This document shows, piece by piece, positions 23,591 to 34,460 of a DNA stretch of 64,000 nt. The DNA is from Treponema sp. (GTDB lineage: Bacteria > Spirochaetota > Spirochaetia > Treponematales > Treponemataceae): contig JAGAZO010000017.1 of assembly GCA_017940005.1 (NCBI GenBank), positions 124,001 to 188,000 of the forward strand, read 5' to 3'. A model generated the notes under the pieces. It was given only the letters and a program-made list of their open reading frames with translations, had not been told where the DNA came from and ran no database searches. Within the stretch, counting starts at the first letter, position 1. The number at the start of each line of letters is the position of its first letter. The translations under genes and the position numbers were made by a program.

Positions 23591-24677
23591 TAACGCGTAT
23601 TACACTTTTATTGAACTCTACGCCAGAAACAGTTCCATGAGGATCAAAACTGCGTCCATCTTTGAGTGCCATAATTTCACTCTCTACAGTGCCAAGCACA
23701 GCATCAAAATCTTCTGATTCTATGCTCACGTCTACCACAGGACTTTTTGAAGCGCGTGCACGATAGCGCGTTGAATACTTTACTGCATCACGCGAAGAAC
23801 TAGAAGAAATGTACAAATTCCACAAAAAACGAGCGCACAAAATACGCGTTGCAATTACATCGGAGAGAACTTTTTGCTCCTGTTCTATAGCTGTAGCACT
23901 TCCTGACACACTTTTTAATAAACCAGCCTTATCTACTACATCGAACAGCCGCTTGCCTGAATACTTTTTGCCGCCAGTATAGATGTCGAGCAATTTTGTT
24001 GCCGCTTGTGTAATCTCTATCATTTGCAACACAGTGATCGCATCAATCATCAGCAACTTTGAAAGCATCGCATCTGCAACAACAGTATCTTTGAGATTCC
24101 ATGACGCATCGCGAAGCGGTTCGTATGCCGTTTTGTAAAAAGGTGCAAGCAACAAAAATGCAGTATCAAATTTTGCGGCGGCATCTGCAAACTGGCTAGC
24201 GCTGTAGGCGGCAAGCGCAGACTCAAGCACAAGAATGCCGTCATCGCCACGTGCGGCAAGTGCGTTTTCAAAGCCTGCGTTCCCAAGCCTGCGCCCCAGC
24301 ACAAACAGTTCGCTGTCTGACGCATTGCGTTTTTGGGATTCCGCATGATATTTTTGCGCCATGTCTTTTCTGCCGCTCAACAAGTACGCACGTCCTGCAA
24401 GCGCATACAGCCTGCTTGCAACACGTTTTTCAAGTTCAGGAATAGCAAGTTTTTTTTCAATATCGGCAATGATGCGTGAACAATCGCTTGCCATTTGTCG
24501 CATGTCGTTGCCAGCAAAAAAAGCCGCATCGACAACTGCAAGGCGCGACTGCATTTCAACAGAAAATCCGTCATCAGCAATATCATCGCCAGACACAAAC
24601 ACATCCCGCTGAAGCGTCATACATGACGAAAAGAAAACTGCTGCAACAACAATATTAACAATTAATAATTTTTTCAT
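23586..24677 (-). CDS. Lipoprotein with tetratricopeptide-like region, unknown function
   Basis: 363 residues from MKKLLIVNIVVAAVFFSSC, with the lipobox FSSC at residues 16–19. The body is helical and alanine-rich (RLYALAGRAYLLSGRKDMAQKYHAESQ looks like a TPR unit; LESALAAYSASQFADAAAKFDTAF another). The ATG overlaps the stop of the large upstream gene by four bases, so the two proteins are probably made together and may act together at the cell envelope. No named family is recognised. Confidence 0.65.
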   Translation of the reverse strand: MKKLLIVNIVVAAVFFSSCMTLQRDVFVSGDDIADDGFSVEMQSRLAVVDAAFFAGNDMRQMASDCSRIIADIEKKLAIPELEKRVASRLYALAGRAYLLSGRKDMAQKYHAESQKRNASDSELFVLGRRLGNAGFENALAARGDDGILVLESALAAYSASQFADAAAKFDTAFLLLAPFYKTAYEPLRDASWNLKDTVVADAMLSKLLMIDAITVLQMIEITQAATKLLDIYTGGKKYSGKRLFDVVDKAGLLKSVSGSATAIEQEQKVLSDVIATRILCARFLWNLYISSSSSRDAVKYSTRYRARASKSPVVDVSIESEDFDAVLGTVESEIMALKDGRSFDPHGTVSGVEFNKSVIRVK

Positions 24678-27322
24678 TTTATGTCCCACGCATACAATTT
24701 TTTATCAAACGAAAGTACAAGGCATTCTTCATGCCTGTCACCATTTACATCTGCAATGACGGGCGTGCCACGCCCTGCCAATGGAAATCCTGAAAGTAAT
24801 TCAAGCGATTGGGTAAAACCATACAGCACATTTCCATCTGCACACACATACACGCGCTCACCATCAGAGCTTATGAATCCTTCACGAGCAGTTGTACTAT
24901 CTGGAATCTTGACTGACATATACGTGCCGTCTATGCCAAATCGATATACTTGTGCATCTTCCGAAAGCGCAAAAAAGAAGTTTCCGCATGAAACGACATT
25001 TGTATAAAACACGTTGTGTGTCTCAATTGGAAAACCTTTAACAAGCTCGTTTTCATCAAAAAGATACAAATCGCCCGCCTGCGTGATAAATGCAGTGTGC
25101 AACACCTTATTCACTTCCATGAGTGCAGGAGAATCAAATCCTATGCCATCTATTTCAAACGGAACAGAAACATTTACAACATTCCCATCCTTGATAAGAT
25201 AAATTGTTCCAAGAAAAGATTTTTCATACACCGCAGCAGCATGCTTGAAAACAGCGGGCGGCGACATGATTTCACCGTTAGGAGGCAGCTGCACTTCTGT
25301 ATGCGCTCCATCGTCTTTTACCATGATGATACGAGCGTCTTCTGCAGGAATGAGCAACGTTTTTCCAAGCGCACTTGGACGCGCAGACGGAATTACGCCA
25401 GTGAGCACCGGAAAGTTTCTGTTTGCAACAGCAAGCTCTCTGTTGAGCAGATATACTGCGCCGTTTTCAGTCACTGCCCACAGCACACCAGCACCGCCAC
25501 TCTTTTCTGCAGCAGGCGCTATAAATCCTTTTTCAGGCAGTACAAATTCCATCTGCTTCATTGAAGCAAGTTCCAGCGATTTTACTGTTCTGCCATCTTC
25601 AATCCAGAATACTGCACCGGGATTTTTGCCCGGTTCTGCGACGAGCATAAAATCACTTGCACCGGAAAGCTGAATCGGAAAACCAGGAACAAGGCGCATG
25701 TCAATCGTCTGCGTTGCAGCAGCAGAAAGCTCGCACGTGAGCACAGAATCTTTCAAACTAAAATCGCAGCGGCCGAGATTATACAGTTTTAAAATATCAG
25801 AAATCATTGTGCCATTGCGGATAAAGAACGGAGTGCTCCGTTCAAGATTATAATACAGAGCTATTGCCGACTCTGAGTTTTGATTATTAGATACAAGCTT
25901 CCAGCTGTCAGTGCGTGCAAGTAAGGAGCGCTCTTTTGCAGCGTTGTAAATTGCCGCGATATTCTGTGGCGATTCAGAAAAATACACATAGCCGTTTAGC
26001 ACAAAAAAATATGGACGTGGCAATTCAATTTTAAATGAATGCAACAGCTCGCGCAAAAATGGCGGCATGTCAATTCGTGGCAAGCGTATGCCGCCAAGTA
26101 TGAGATTCGTATTATTCTCAATTGCAAACGATGCAAAAATTTTATCAAAAACAATTTCACGCTGCGTTTCATCTTTTATCTGAATCGCAAACACAGGGTC
26201 TGCATTCCCTTCGATACCGAGCACTGCAAATTCGTTTCCTGTCCACGAGAACAAAATATCTTCGAGCGACAACGAAAAAAGCGTGCGGCAGAGAGACTCA
26301 GCCCTTCGCCATGTGCGTTCTATATCTGTGTGCTTTTGCACAAGCGGAAATGCTGCATCTTTCAACTCTGCAAGCGAACCGACATTGAGCAGCGTGTAAT
26401 ATTGCACACATGAACCAAGCTGTGCAAGAAGTGCAGGCATCCCCGATTTCTTTTTCAAAATCGGCACGAGCGATGACTGCACGCTATCTGAAAATGAAAA
26501 TGGAAATTGTGCTTTGATATGAATATCGGCATCGGTAATACCAAATGAGATGACGCTGAGCATATCTTCTGCAAGCAGCGCAACAACTTCTTGCGCCATG
26601 TCGTTGCCTGCCGAAAATTGCTCGGCAAGGCGTTTTGCATTTGCCACGATACGCACAGGTTCGTCACTCTTTTGTGTGAGCAGCTGCTTGTCGCTTTTTG
26701 AATATGAGCGCTCGTTATCATTGAGAACCGCATCAGTGAGCAAGTCAAGCGAATTTGTTACGATGAGCAGATTACGTTTTGGCTTGATATAATACACATC
26801 ATTGCCGCCCGCACTGAATTCAAAATGTGGCACAGGCGAATTGGCAATGTAAGACAAATTATCAATTTTTAAATGCTGCCCGACTACACCCAAAAGCCGT
26901 GTTGCCGCGGAAAGAAAGCTCATATCTATTACAGCGATATAGTCTGCATTGCCCTCGTCTGCATAAAAAGCCGCATCAACTTTACGCGACGCGGCAAGCT
27001 GCACATATTTATTATTGCGAAGCTCAGACGAGCGGAACGACATAAACAATGCGCGGTAATCAGCAAGCGCTGGCTCGGCAAGCAACGTATCCGCAACTTT
27101 TAAGTCTGCTAGAGGTGCAATCGCATCCCATAATGAATCTGTATGCACAAAAACAGCGTATCTATTAGGAAACACTTTGAACGGCGACATTTTGTCGATT
27201 ACAGCAATCCCAATCCATGCAGCAAGCGCAATAATACTCACGCATATAAAAATCAAAACAACTTTGAAAATACGCACAACGAATGGCTTTTTCTTTTTTT
27301 TCTCAACCGCAGTAGTATCCAT
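24674..27322 (-). CDS. Large membrane-anchored protein, DUF3352-like domain plus beta-propeller
   Basis: 882 residues from MDTTAVEKKKKK. A single membrane helix (residues about 14–37, VVRIFKVVLIFICVSIIALAAW) anchors an extracytoplasmic region. Residues about 45–560 resemble DUF3352-type repeats; residues about 600–882 look like a propeller (repeats ending in phrases such as GFPIETHNVFYTNVV and GRGTPVIADVNGDRHEECLVLS, like FG-GAP or PQQ repeats). A -10 box TATACT lies six bases before the ATG, so the mRNA is probably leaderless. The lipoprotein downstream overlaps by four bases. Function is unknown. Confidence 0.7.
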   Translation of the reverse strand: MDTTAVEKKKKKPFVVRIFKVVLIFICVSIIALAAWIGIAVIDKMSPFKVFPNRYAVFVHTDSLWDAIAPLADLKVADTLLAEPALADYRALFMSFRSSELRNNKYVQLAASRKVDAAFYADEGNADYIAVIDMSFLSAATRLLGVVGQHLKIDNLSYIANSPVPHFEFSAGGNDVYYIKPKRNLLIVTNSLDLLTDAVLNDNERSYSKSDKQLLTQKSDEPVRIVANAKRLAEQFSAGNDMAQEVVALLAEDMLSVISFGITDADIHIKAQFPFSFSDSVQSSLVPILKKKSGMPALLAQLGSCVQYYTLLNVGSLAELKDAAFPLVQKHTDIERTWRRAESLCRTLFSLSLEDILFSWTGNEFAVLGIEGNADPVFAIQIKDETQREIVFDKIFASFAIENNTNLILGGIRLPRIDMPPFLRELLHSFKIELPRPYFFVLNGYVYFSESPQNIAAIYNAAKERSLLARTDSWKLVSNNQNSESAIALYYNLERSTPFFIRNGTMISDILKLYNLGRCDFSLKDSVLTCELSAAATQTIDMRLVPGFPIQLSGASDFMLVAEPGKNPGAVFWIEDGRTVKSLELASMKQMEFVLPEKGFIAPAAEKSGGAGVLWAVTENGAVYLLNRELAVANRNFPVLTGVIPSARPSALGKTLLIPAEDARIIMVKDDGAHTEVQLPPNGEIMSPPAVFKHAAAVYEKSFLGTIYLIKDGNVVNVSVPFEIDGIGFDSPALMEVNKVLHTAFITQAGDLYLFDENELVKGFPIETHNVFYTNVVSCGNFFFALSEDAQVYRFGIDGTYMSVKIPDSTTAREGFISSDGERVYVCADGNVLYGFTQSLELLSGFPLAGRGTPVIADVNGDRHEECLVLSFDKKLYAWDIK

Positions 27323-27328
27323 GTTGTC

Positions 27329-27334
27329 AGTATA
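27329..27334 (-). promoter_or_regulatory. -10 box of the large envelope-protein operon, leaderless
   Basis: Minus-strand TATACT, six bases before the ATG at 27322. The -35 region is weak (TTTTGC at a 17-base spacing). Confidence 0.5.
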
Positions 27335-27478
27335 GCAAATAATTACTGTTTGCAAAAGTATCATGCAAAGGCGTGCATCAAAACAAATAAACGAGCGGCA
27401 ATATTTTGATTCAACAAAATGCACAGCAGTTTGACAACGCGCACAACAGGACAGATAGAAAAAAACGCTGCAATCGCA

Positions 27479-27484
27479 TATAAT
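27479..27484 (+). promoter_or_regulatory. -10 box of the gene at 27491, leaderless
   Basis: TATAAT six bases before the ATG at 27491. The -35 region is weak. Confidence 0.5.
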
Positions 27485-27490
27485 GTGGTC

Positions 27491-27952
27491 ATGATAGACA
27501 GTCAAAAACAACAACAATTCTTTGCTGATTTTAGTAAAAAAGTTGCTGACGTTGTTGAAACGGCAGAGCTCGTTTGCATACGCGCAAACGAACAAACATT
27601 CAGCGCGCTCAATTTACGAGTACCGTGTGGACATACAGAACTTTGGGGATTACTCATGTTTTGCAAACGGGAAATATATTTTTACGTCTCTCCAAACGAA
27701 AATTATATGTCGCTCCTTTTCCGACGGTTGACGCACGAAGCCGCGCCGCAAGAGCAATTTATTGCATTGAGCACGCTCGAAAATTTCAGCGTCGCGCTTC
27801 CGCAAAAGAAATGGTACAGCTTTTTATTTTTTGATGCAAAGCACGCTATGAACGCATCATTTACGGACTGCGGCGCGACACATAAATTTGTTATAACGGC
27901 AGTGGGAAACGCCTATGAAATTGCTGAAAGATTGCGAGCCAGCTTATCATAA
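27491..27952 (+). CDS. Unknown cytoplasmic protein
   Basis: 153 residues from MIDSQKQQQFFADFSKK. No signal peptide, membrane helix or recognised motif. The pattern of alternating strands and a final helix (NAYEIAERLRASL) would suit a small alpha/beta domain. The gene is divergent from the large envelope-protein gene and both seem to make leaderless mRNAs. I chose the ATG six bases after the -10 box; the longer in-frame reading would begin upstream of the promoter. Confidence 0.6.
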   Translation: MIDSQKQQQFFADFSKKVADVVETAELVCIRANEQTFSALNLRVPCGHTELWGLLMFCKREIYFYVSPNENYMSLLFRRLTHEAAPQEQFIALSTLENFSVALPQKKWYSFLFFDAKHAMNASFTDCGATHKFVITAVGNAYEIAERLRASLS

Positions 27953-28072
27953 CAGCGCAAACAACAACCTCACCGCAAGCGTCGGGGTACACGCCAGTCG
28001 CGTAAGCGACGAGTTAAATAATTTCCTTACAGTTCGTATCACGAAGAGATACATTAACCCCTCCGCACGAAT

Positions 28073-28099
28073 AAAAAAGCGGACAGTCATGCTGCCCGC
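28073..28099 (-). terminator. Terminator after gap
   Basis: On the minus strand the stem GCGGGCAG/CTGTCCGC (28092–28099 with 28079–28086, one G·U) is followed by six U (28073–28078). Confidence 0.8.
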
Positions 28100-28142
28100 A
28101 TTTAGTACACAAGAAAAGACAATCGCTTTTTGTGTGTTGTGT

Positions 28143-29327
<1,185 letters not shown>

Positions 29328-29338
29328 CTATTCCTGCA

Positions 29339-29875
29339 TTAATAATTTTCTACGCGCAACTGGAAATAGCTTTGCGGATGCAAGCATACAGGGCACGCTT
29401 CAGGCGCTTTTTTCCCAATTACAATGTGACCGCAGTTGCGGCACTGCCAGATTTGGTCGCCATCGCGAGAAAACACAAGACCGTCTTCCACATTTTTAAG
29501 TAATTTAAGATAACGCTCTTCGTGCGTCTTTTCAATTGCTGCCACACCTTCAAACTGTTTTGCAATCGCTTCAAAACCTTCTTCGCGCGCAATCTTTGCA
29601 AAGCCCGCGTACATATCTGTCCATTCGTAGTTTTCGCCTTCTGCCGCAGCTTTCAGATTTTCTGCTGTCGTGCCAATGCCACTCAAATGCTTGAACCACA
29701 ATTCCGCATGCTCTTTTTCATTAGCAGCAGTTTCCTCAAAGATAGCTGCAATTTGCTCATAGCCATCTTTGCGCGCCTTGCTTGCAAAAAACGTGTACTT
29801 ATTGCGCGCCTGCGATTCACCTGCAAATGCCGTCCACAAATTTGCTTCTGTTTTTGTTCCCTTTAAACTAGCCAT
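29339..29875 (-). CDS. rbr: Rubrerythrin
   Basis: 178 residues. An N-terminal diiron four-helix domain ([41 protein letters not shown] supply the Glu and His ligands) and a C-terminal rubredoxin domain ([12 protein letters not shown]...[14 protein letters not shown] with two Cys pairs). It reduces hydrogen peroxide in anaerobes. The ATG follows AGGAGG. It stands alone between gap and queH. Confidence 0.96.
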   Translation of the reverse strand: MASLKGTKTEANLWTAFAGESQARNKYTFFASKARKDGYEQIAAIFEETAANEKEHAELWFKHLSGIGTTAENLKAAAEGENYEWTDMYAGFAKIAREEGFEAIAKQFEGVAAIEKTHEERYLKLLKNVEDGLVFSRDGDQIWQCRNCGHIVIGKKAPEACPVCLHPQSYFQLRVENY

Positions 29876-29957
29876 AGTAAACCTCCTAAAAATATGATTT
29901 TAGACAAATCATTTGAATCAGTATAAATGCAGCAGGCAAAAAAAGCAAACGCATATT

Positions 29958-30650
29958 TTAGGGCAATTTTGTTGGCACATGTTTGTTGGCATATGAATAC
30001 TTGCAGCCACAGTAATCCTGTCGATACAATTCATACTCTGCACTCAATGCAAGGCTGCGTTTAAAACCGTTGCGCTTTTTAAAATCGCTTGTGAGAAAAC
30101 GCGGCATATCTGCATACTGGGAAACACGCGCACGCGCAGACGCCTCAAGCTCTTTACCAATGTTATTAATTTTTTCAGCATCTTTGAAAGGGCTGATTGA
30201 AAGCGTTGTTGTAAACCAATCAAAATGATGCGCAATGGCATACTCGTATGCATTTTTCATGCGCAACTCGTAACAGCGACGACATCGTTCTCCGCGTTCT
30301 GCTTCTCGTGCAAGTTCAGGATTTTCCGAGACGCACACCGCATCATCATATTCATGCGGAATATATACACCTTCTACAAGCGTTACATTATTCTGCAACG
30401 CAGGAGGAAAATCGGGAAGCAGTGCACGCAACTCAGCAAGTCGCCGAGAGTATTCTTCGGGCGGATAAATATTCGGATTGTAGTAATAAATAGTTATATC
30501 AAAATACGGAGCAAGATATTCAATCACATATGATGAACACGGTGCACAGCACGCGTGGAGTAAAAGTGTCGGTTTTTTGTTCAGATGACTACCCGATTGC
30601 TGCGCGAGTGCAACAAGAATATCGTCAAGCTGTTTTTGATAATTTTTCAT
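29958..30650 (-). CDS. queH: Epoxyqueuosine reductase QueH
   Basis: 230 residues. LLLHACCAPCSS, RCRRCYELRM and QDYCGCKYS carry the conserved Cys of the QueH (DUF208) family, which binds a [4Fe-4S] cluster and reduces epoxyqueuosine to queuosine in tRNA. The text YYYNPNIYPPEEYxxR and SPFKD are also typical. A possible -10 box lies 12 bases before the ATG, giving at most a five-base leader. No other queuosine genes are in the window. Confidence 0.92.
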   Translation of the reverse strand: MKNYQKQLDDILVALAQQSGSHLNKKPTLLLHACCAPCSSYVIEYLAPYFDITIYYYNPNIYPPEEYSRRLAELRALLPDFPPALQNNVTLVEGVYIPHEYDDAVCVSENPELAREAERGERCRRCYELRMKNAYEYAIAHHFDWFTTTLSISPFKDAEKINNIGKELEASARARVSQYADMPRFLTSDFKKRNGFKRSLALSAEYELYRQDYCGCKYSYANKHVPTKLP

Positions 30651-30735
30651 GGAACAAATATCAGTATACCGCTACAGACGCAATGCGGCAATAGTACGCA
30701 TCGCATCACATAAAATCCAATCACAAAACGGGTAA

Positions 30736-30765
30736 TTGACAACAAACGTAAAGTGTATGTACAAT
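30736..30765 (+). promoter_or_regulatory. Promoter of the exported protein at 30798
   Basis: TTGACA (30736–30741), 18-base spacer, TACAAT (30760–30765). The leader is short and carries AGGAGG. Confidence 0.7.
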
Positions 30766-30797
30766 AAATAACTATAATTTATCATCAGGAGGAAAAT

Positions 30798-31559
30798 ATG
30801 ATGAAAAAAGTTGCTTTTGCATTTATTATGCTCTGCACAATGTCGTTTGCACTTATCGCTCAGGATTTGCCAACATTTACTGGTGAAGGCAATGCTACCA
30901 TCTTTGACACAAAAACGCTTAAAGGTAAATATGGCGACAAATTGCAACTAATCAATCTTACGAATGAGAAAAATATTTCGTTCGCTATTTTTGCTTTGAA
31001 AAATGCAAAGTCAACAGATTGGGTTCAGATGGGCACGTTAGCGCTCAACGGTACGCTCGACACAGTAGAACTGGAATCAGAAGAATTTGAAGGCAAGTAT
31101 AATAAATATAAATACTATGCCATTGTTCCGCAAAATGGCAAAAAGTATGACATTACCATGGACACTGATTTGCACGACTACTTTGTTATCAAGCATAATA
31201 TTCTTGCATTCTTAATCGGTTCAACAAGTGCAGACACAAGTTACAAAAAGAACGCTGTCATTCTCGATATGGTAACTGTACAAGGCAAGTTCAAAGATCA
31301 AATCAAATTGGTAAATAAATCATCCGACAACAATTTTAACATTGTAGTTTACGGATTCGATGATGAGAACGCAGAATCATGGGAATTGATTGCAGCCGCA
31401 CATCTTGACGGTGCAAATGACGAAGATTTTGCAGATACAGTGTTGCGCAAATACGATGTAAAAAAATGCAAGTATTACGGTTTTGTCTTTAGCAACGGTA
31501 AAAAATACGAATTGAATCCATATACAGCGCGCAACGATTTATATGTTGAAGTAAAATAA
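30798..31559 (+). CDS. Exported protein with two tandem beta-rich repeats
   Basis: 253 residues; signal peptide MMKKVAFAFIMLCTMSFALI with cleavage probably after IAQ or ALIA. Residues about 40–130 and 150–250 share a pattern: GKYGDKLQLIN versus GKFKDQIKLVN, and YKYYAIVPQNGKKYDI versus CKYYGFVFSNGKKYEL, so the protein is an internal duplication of a domain of about 100 residues. Function is unknown; the strong promoter and AGGAGG site suggest good expression. It is followed by two hairpin terminators. Confidence 0.75.
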   Translation: MMKKVAFAFIMLCTMSFALIAQDLPTFTGEGNATIFDTKTLKGKYGDKLQLINLTNEKNISFAIFALKNAKSTDWVQMGTLALNGTLDTVELESEEFEGKYNKYKYYAIVPQNGKKYDITMDTDLHDYFVIKHNILAFLIGSTSADTSYKKNAVILDMVTVQGKFKDQIKLVNKSSDNNFNIVVYGFDDENAESWELIAAAHLDGANDEDFADTVLRKYDVKKCKYYGFVFSNGKKYELNPYTARNDLYVEVK

Positions 31560-31566
31560 ACTGCAT

Positions 31567-31589
31567 AAGGTTGTCCACACGACAGCCTT
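31567..31589 (+). terminator. Terminator after the exported protein
   Basis: AAGGTTGTC (31567–31575) pairs with GACAGCCTT (31581–31589), with one G·U, followed by ATTTG. Confidence 0.55.
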
Positions 31590-31611
31590 ATTTGTATGAG
31601 TTCCACACAAT

Positions 31612-31643
31612 GCGCAGGCATGCCACTTCCTGCGCATTTTTTT
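31612..31643 (+). terminator. Second terminator after the exported protein
   Basis: GCGCAGG (31612–31618) pairs with CCTGCGC (31629–31635), then seven U (31637–31643). Confidence 0.75.
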
Positions 31644-31671
31644 ATGTATAGCACATTTTTGCCGCACCTGC

Positions 31672-31677
31672 TACAAT
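31672..31677 (+). promoter_or_regulatory. -10 box of the PFL-family gene, leaderless
   Basis: TACAAT six bases before the ATG at 31684; the -35 region is weak. Confidence 0.5.
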
Positions 31678-31683
31678 ACGCAT

Positions 31684-33045
31684 ATGATTTTTTCTCCAGT
31701 TGAAATTGAACAGACAGTAAACATGTTTATGCGTCAAAAGCTCGACATACGCGCAATCACTATGGGCATTTCGTTGCTCGACTGCATTTGCGATGATGGC
31801 AAAAAATGTAGAATGCGCGTGTACGACAAAATCATGAAGCGCGCAGGAAATCTTGTTAAAGTGGGGCGCGACATTGAAGCTGAATTTGGCGTCCCCATTA
31901 TAAACAAGCGCATTTCTGTTACACCTATTGCACTCATTGCAGAGGCAAGCGGTGAAGACAACTTTGTTGCATGGGCAGAGGTGCTCGACAAAGCGGCAAA
32001 AGAGCTGGGCATTGATTTTGTCGGCGGATTTTCTGCACTCGTGCAAAAAGGCATGACGCGCGGCGACTATACGCTTATCAATTCCATTCCCGCAGCACTT
32101 GCCGCAACAGAGCGCGTATGCTCGTCAGTGAATTTGGGCACGACAAAAAATGGTATCAACATGGATGCAGTCAAGCTCATGGGAGAAATCATCAAGCAAA
32201 CTGCGGAAAACACAAAAACGCGCGACGGCATTGGTTGCGCAAAACTTGTCGTGTTTTGCAACGCGCCCGAAGACAATCCGTTCATGGCAGGCGCGTTTCA
32301 CGGCGTAGGCGAAGGCGATGCTGTTTTAAGCGTAGGCGTTTCAGGACCTGGCGTTGTGCTTGCCGCAGCGCAGGAATACAAAGGCAAACCGCTCGACGAG
32401 CTTGCAGAAGGCATAAAAAAAATTGCGTTCAAAGTGTCGCGCATGGGACAGCTTGTGGGAACGGAAGCAGCAAGCAGGCTCGGCGTGTCATTTGGCATTC
32501 TCGATTTGTCGCTTGCGCCTACGCCCGCAGTTGGCGATTCTGTTGCGCGCATCCTTGAAGCATGCGGTCTTGAAGGAGCAGGCGCGCCAGGCACGACGGC
32601 AGCACTCGCAATGCTCACAGACGCGGTAAAAAAAGGTGGTGTTATGGCGAGCACGCGCGTGGGCGGGCTTTCGGGCGCGTTTATCCCCGTGTCAGAAGAT
32701 GAAGGCATGATACACGCGGTAAAGCACCACTCAATCACGCTCGAAAAGCTTGAAGCGATGACGACAGTGTGCTCGGTCGGTCTCGACATGATTGCAATTC
32801 CCGGCAGCACGAGCGCGGCGACAATCAGCGGCATTATCGCAGATGAACTTGCAATAGGCATGGTAAACAACAAAACAACTGCGGTGCGCGTCATTCCCGT
32901 GCCAGGCAAAAGCGAAGGCGAATGGGCAGAGTTCGGCGGACTACTCGGCGGCGCGCCTGTTATGAGCGTGAACACGTTTTCATGCGAAGAATTTATCAAG
33001 CGCGGCGGACGCATTCCCGCTCCAATCCACAGCTTTAGGAACTGA
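31684..33045 (+). CDS. PFL-family protein (DUF711/UPF0210)
   Basis: 453 residues, the usual length of this family. Landmarks: [14 protein letters not shown] near the N-terminus, [26 protein letters not shown], and [21 protein letters not shown] near the C-terminus. The family resembles glycyl-radical-enzyme-like barrels but its reaction is unknown. In many genomes an ACT-domain gene precedes it; none is present here. A -10 box six bases before the ATG suggests a leaderless mRNA. Confidence 0.88.
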   Translation: MIFSPVEIEQTVNMFMRQKLDIRAITMGISLLDCICDDGKKCRMRVYDKIMKRAGNLVKVGRDIEAEFGVPIINKRISVTPIALIAEASGEDNFVAWAEVLDKAAKELGIDFVGGFSALVQKGMTRGDYTLINSIPAALAATERVCSSVNLGTTKNGINMDAVKLMGEIIKQTAENTKTRDGIGCAKLVVFCNAPEDNPFMAGAFHGVGEGDAVLSVGVSGPGVVLAAAQEYKGKPLDELAEGIKKIAFKVSRMGQLVGTEAASRLGVSFGILDLSLAPTPAVGDSVARILEACGLEGAGAPGTTAALAMLTDAVKKGGVMASTRVGGLSGAFIPVSEDEGMIHAVKHHSITLEKLEAMTTVCSVGLDMIAIPGSTSAATISGIIADELAIGMVNNKTTAVRVIPVPGKSEGEWAEFGGLLGGAPVMSVNTFSCEEFIKRGGRIPAPIHSFRN

Positions 33046-33068
33046 CGCGCTAACATGGTGAGAGCGAC

Positions 33069-34208
33069 ATGAATTTTATACAGATTGATAAATCAAATAG
33101 TGCGGTAGCACTCAAATTCCTTTCCCAACACGAGCACACATGCGTACAGCTTGTCGAGCGCGTGCGCCTGCGCAAATTCGATGACCTTTTTGCCATCGTG
33201 AATAATGTCCGCACGGTGACAGGCGTGTTGAGCACGCAGCACACAGTGCTGCACTGCCTTCCCGATGCGCATGACCAGAAAAAACAGTCTGCGCTCAAAA
33301 TACGCCTTGCAGAATTTTTATACGATAAAAAAATCTCATGCGTGAACGGAGAGGCTGCTGCGTCACGTCTTGTTCTTGATATACTTTCAGAGCAAAACAA
33401 AACACCGTTGCAAGTAAATGAGTATTTCCTTATGACGCTGCACAGCACTGCGCTCAAAAACGCTCAGAATGCGCTGTTGCCGAACGAAGTACAACAGGAT
33501 GCGTTGGGGCAATCAGGAGCTGATTATTCGCAACCAAATACGCAGCGCATCGACAACCCACAAATCGCTGTATCAGCTGCAACACAACAGATAGTCACGC
33601 AACGCAATACAAACACGCAAAACGCTGCACCAACTACGGCGCATCAACTTGCTACGTCACATTCCACCGTAATTTCCCATGCACAATCAGCAGCATCTGC
33701 GCGTACTGTACCGCTTGCCAAAGACGCGCCTCCAACTGCTCTTCCCATACCGAGCGGATTTGCGCACATTGTGCTGCCTGATTGGCATGTCGTGCGCTGC
33801 TATGAGAATGACGCAAACGCGCTCATGCCGTTGCAAGCGGCATACGAAGCAGAAGAAGTAACGCCTGCGTGCCGCACGACACATGCTGCCGTTGTGCGCA
33901 AAAATCTTGACCGTCTGCTGCAAACAGAATACGTGATTGCGCTGCAAAATGAGCGTGGCGAATTTGTTGCAAAAGCAAATACAAATGCAATAGGCATGCA
34001 CTATGCGCAAATAGGAGGTGTGTATACTATGCCGCAGTATCGCGGCAGGCAGTACGCTTCGCTGCTCGTCGAAATAATTTTGCACCGCATCATACAGTCA
34101 AAACGCCGTCCCGTGCTGTATGTGCGCACGACAAACGAGCACGCAAAAAAAATCTACGCCTCACTCGGATTTTCAAAATCGCTCGGCTACACGATTGCAT
34201 ATTATTAA
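33069..34208 (+). CDS. GNAT acetyltransferase with an extra N-terminal domain
   Basis: 379 residues. The C-terminal 150 residues form a GNAT domain: the acetyl-CoA loop is in VYTMPQYRGRQYASLLVEII and the end is RTTNEHAKKIYASLGFSKS. The first 130 residues are an unrecognised alpha/beta domain (a second, degenerate GNAT is possible), and a Thr/Gln/Ala-rich linker (about 145–225) joins them. The gene starts 23 bases after the PFL gene and is probably cotranscribed. The substrate is unknown. Confidence 0.78.
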   Translation: MNFIQIDKSNSAVALKFLSQHEHTCVQLVERVRLRKFDDLFAIVNNVRTVTGVLSTQHTVLHCLPDAHDQKKQSALKIRLAEFLYDKKISCVNGEAAASRLVLDILSEQNKTPLQVNEYFLMTLHSTALKNAQNALLPNEVQQDALGQSGADYSQPNTQRIDNPQIAVSAATQQIVTQRNTNTQNAAPTTAHQLATSHSTVISHAQSAASARTVPLAKDAPPTALPIPSGFAHIVLPDWHVVRCYENDANALMPLQAAYEAEEVTPACRTTHAAVVRKNLDRLLQTEYVIALQNERGEFVAKANTNAIGMHYAQIGGVYTMPQYRGRQYASLLVEIILHRIIQSKRRPVLYVRTTNEHAKKIYASLGFSKSLGYTIAYY

Positions 34209-34460
34209 ATTTTCACATGATGAAAAAATCATTACCCACCGCTAAAGGTGTGGTTACTTATGATAAAGTACTATTTTTTTTGTCAATCGCTAACTTTTGT
34301 ACAGTACATGCCGCGTGCGGTTTACAGCGCACGTCGCATAGCTCTCTGATTCGTAACGTGCACGCTGCGTTGACACATATCGCGTTGTTCCTCTACCCGC
34401 ACAACTGCGTTTACAAAAATTCTGCCGTCACACCGCGCATATGCTCCTGTCGTGCACCTA

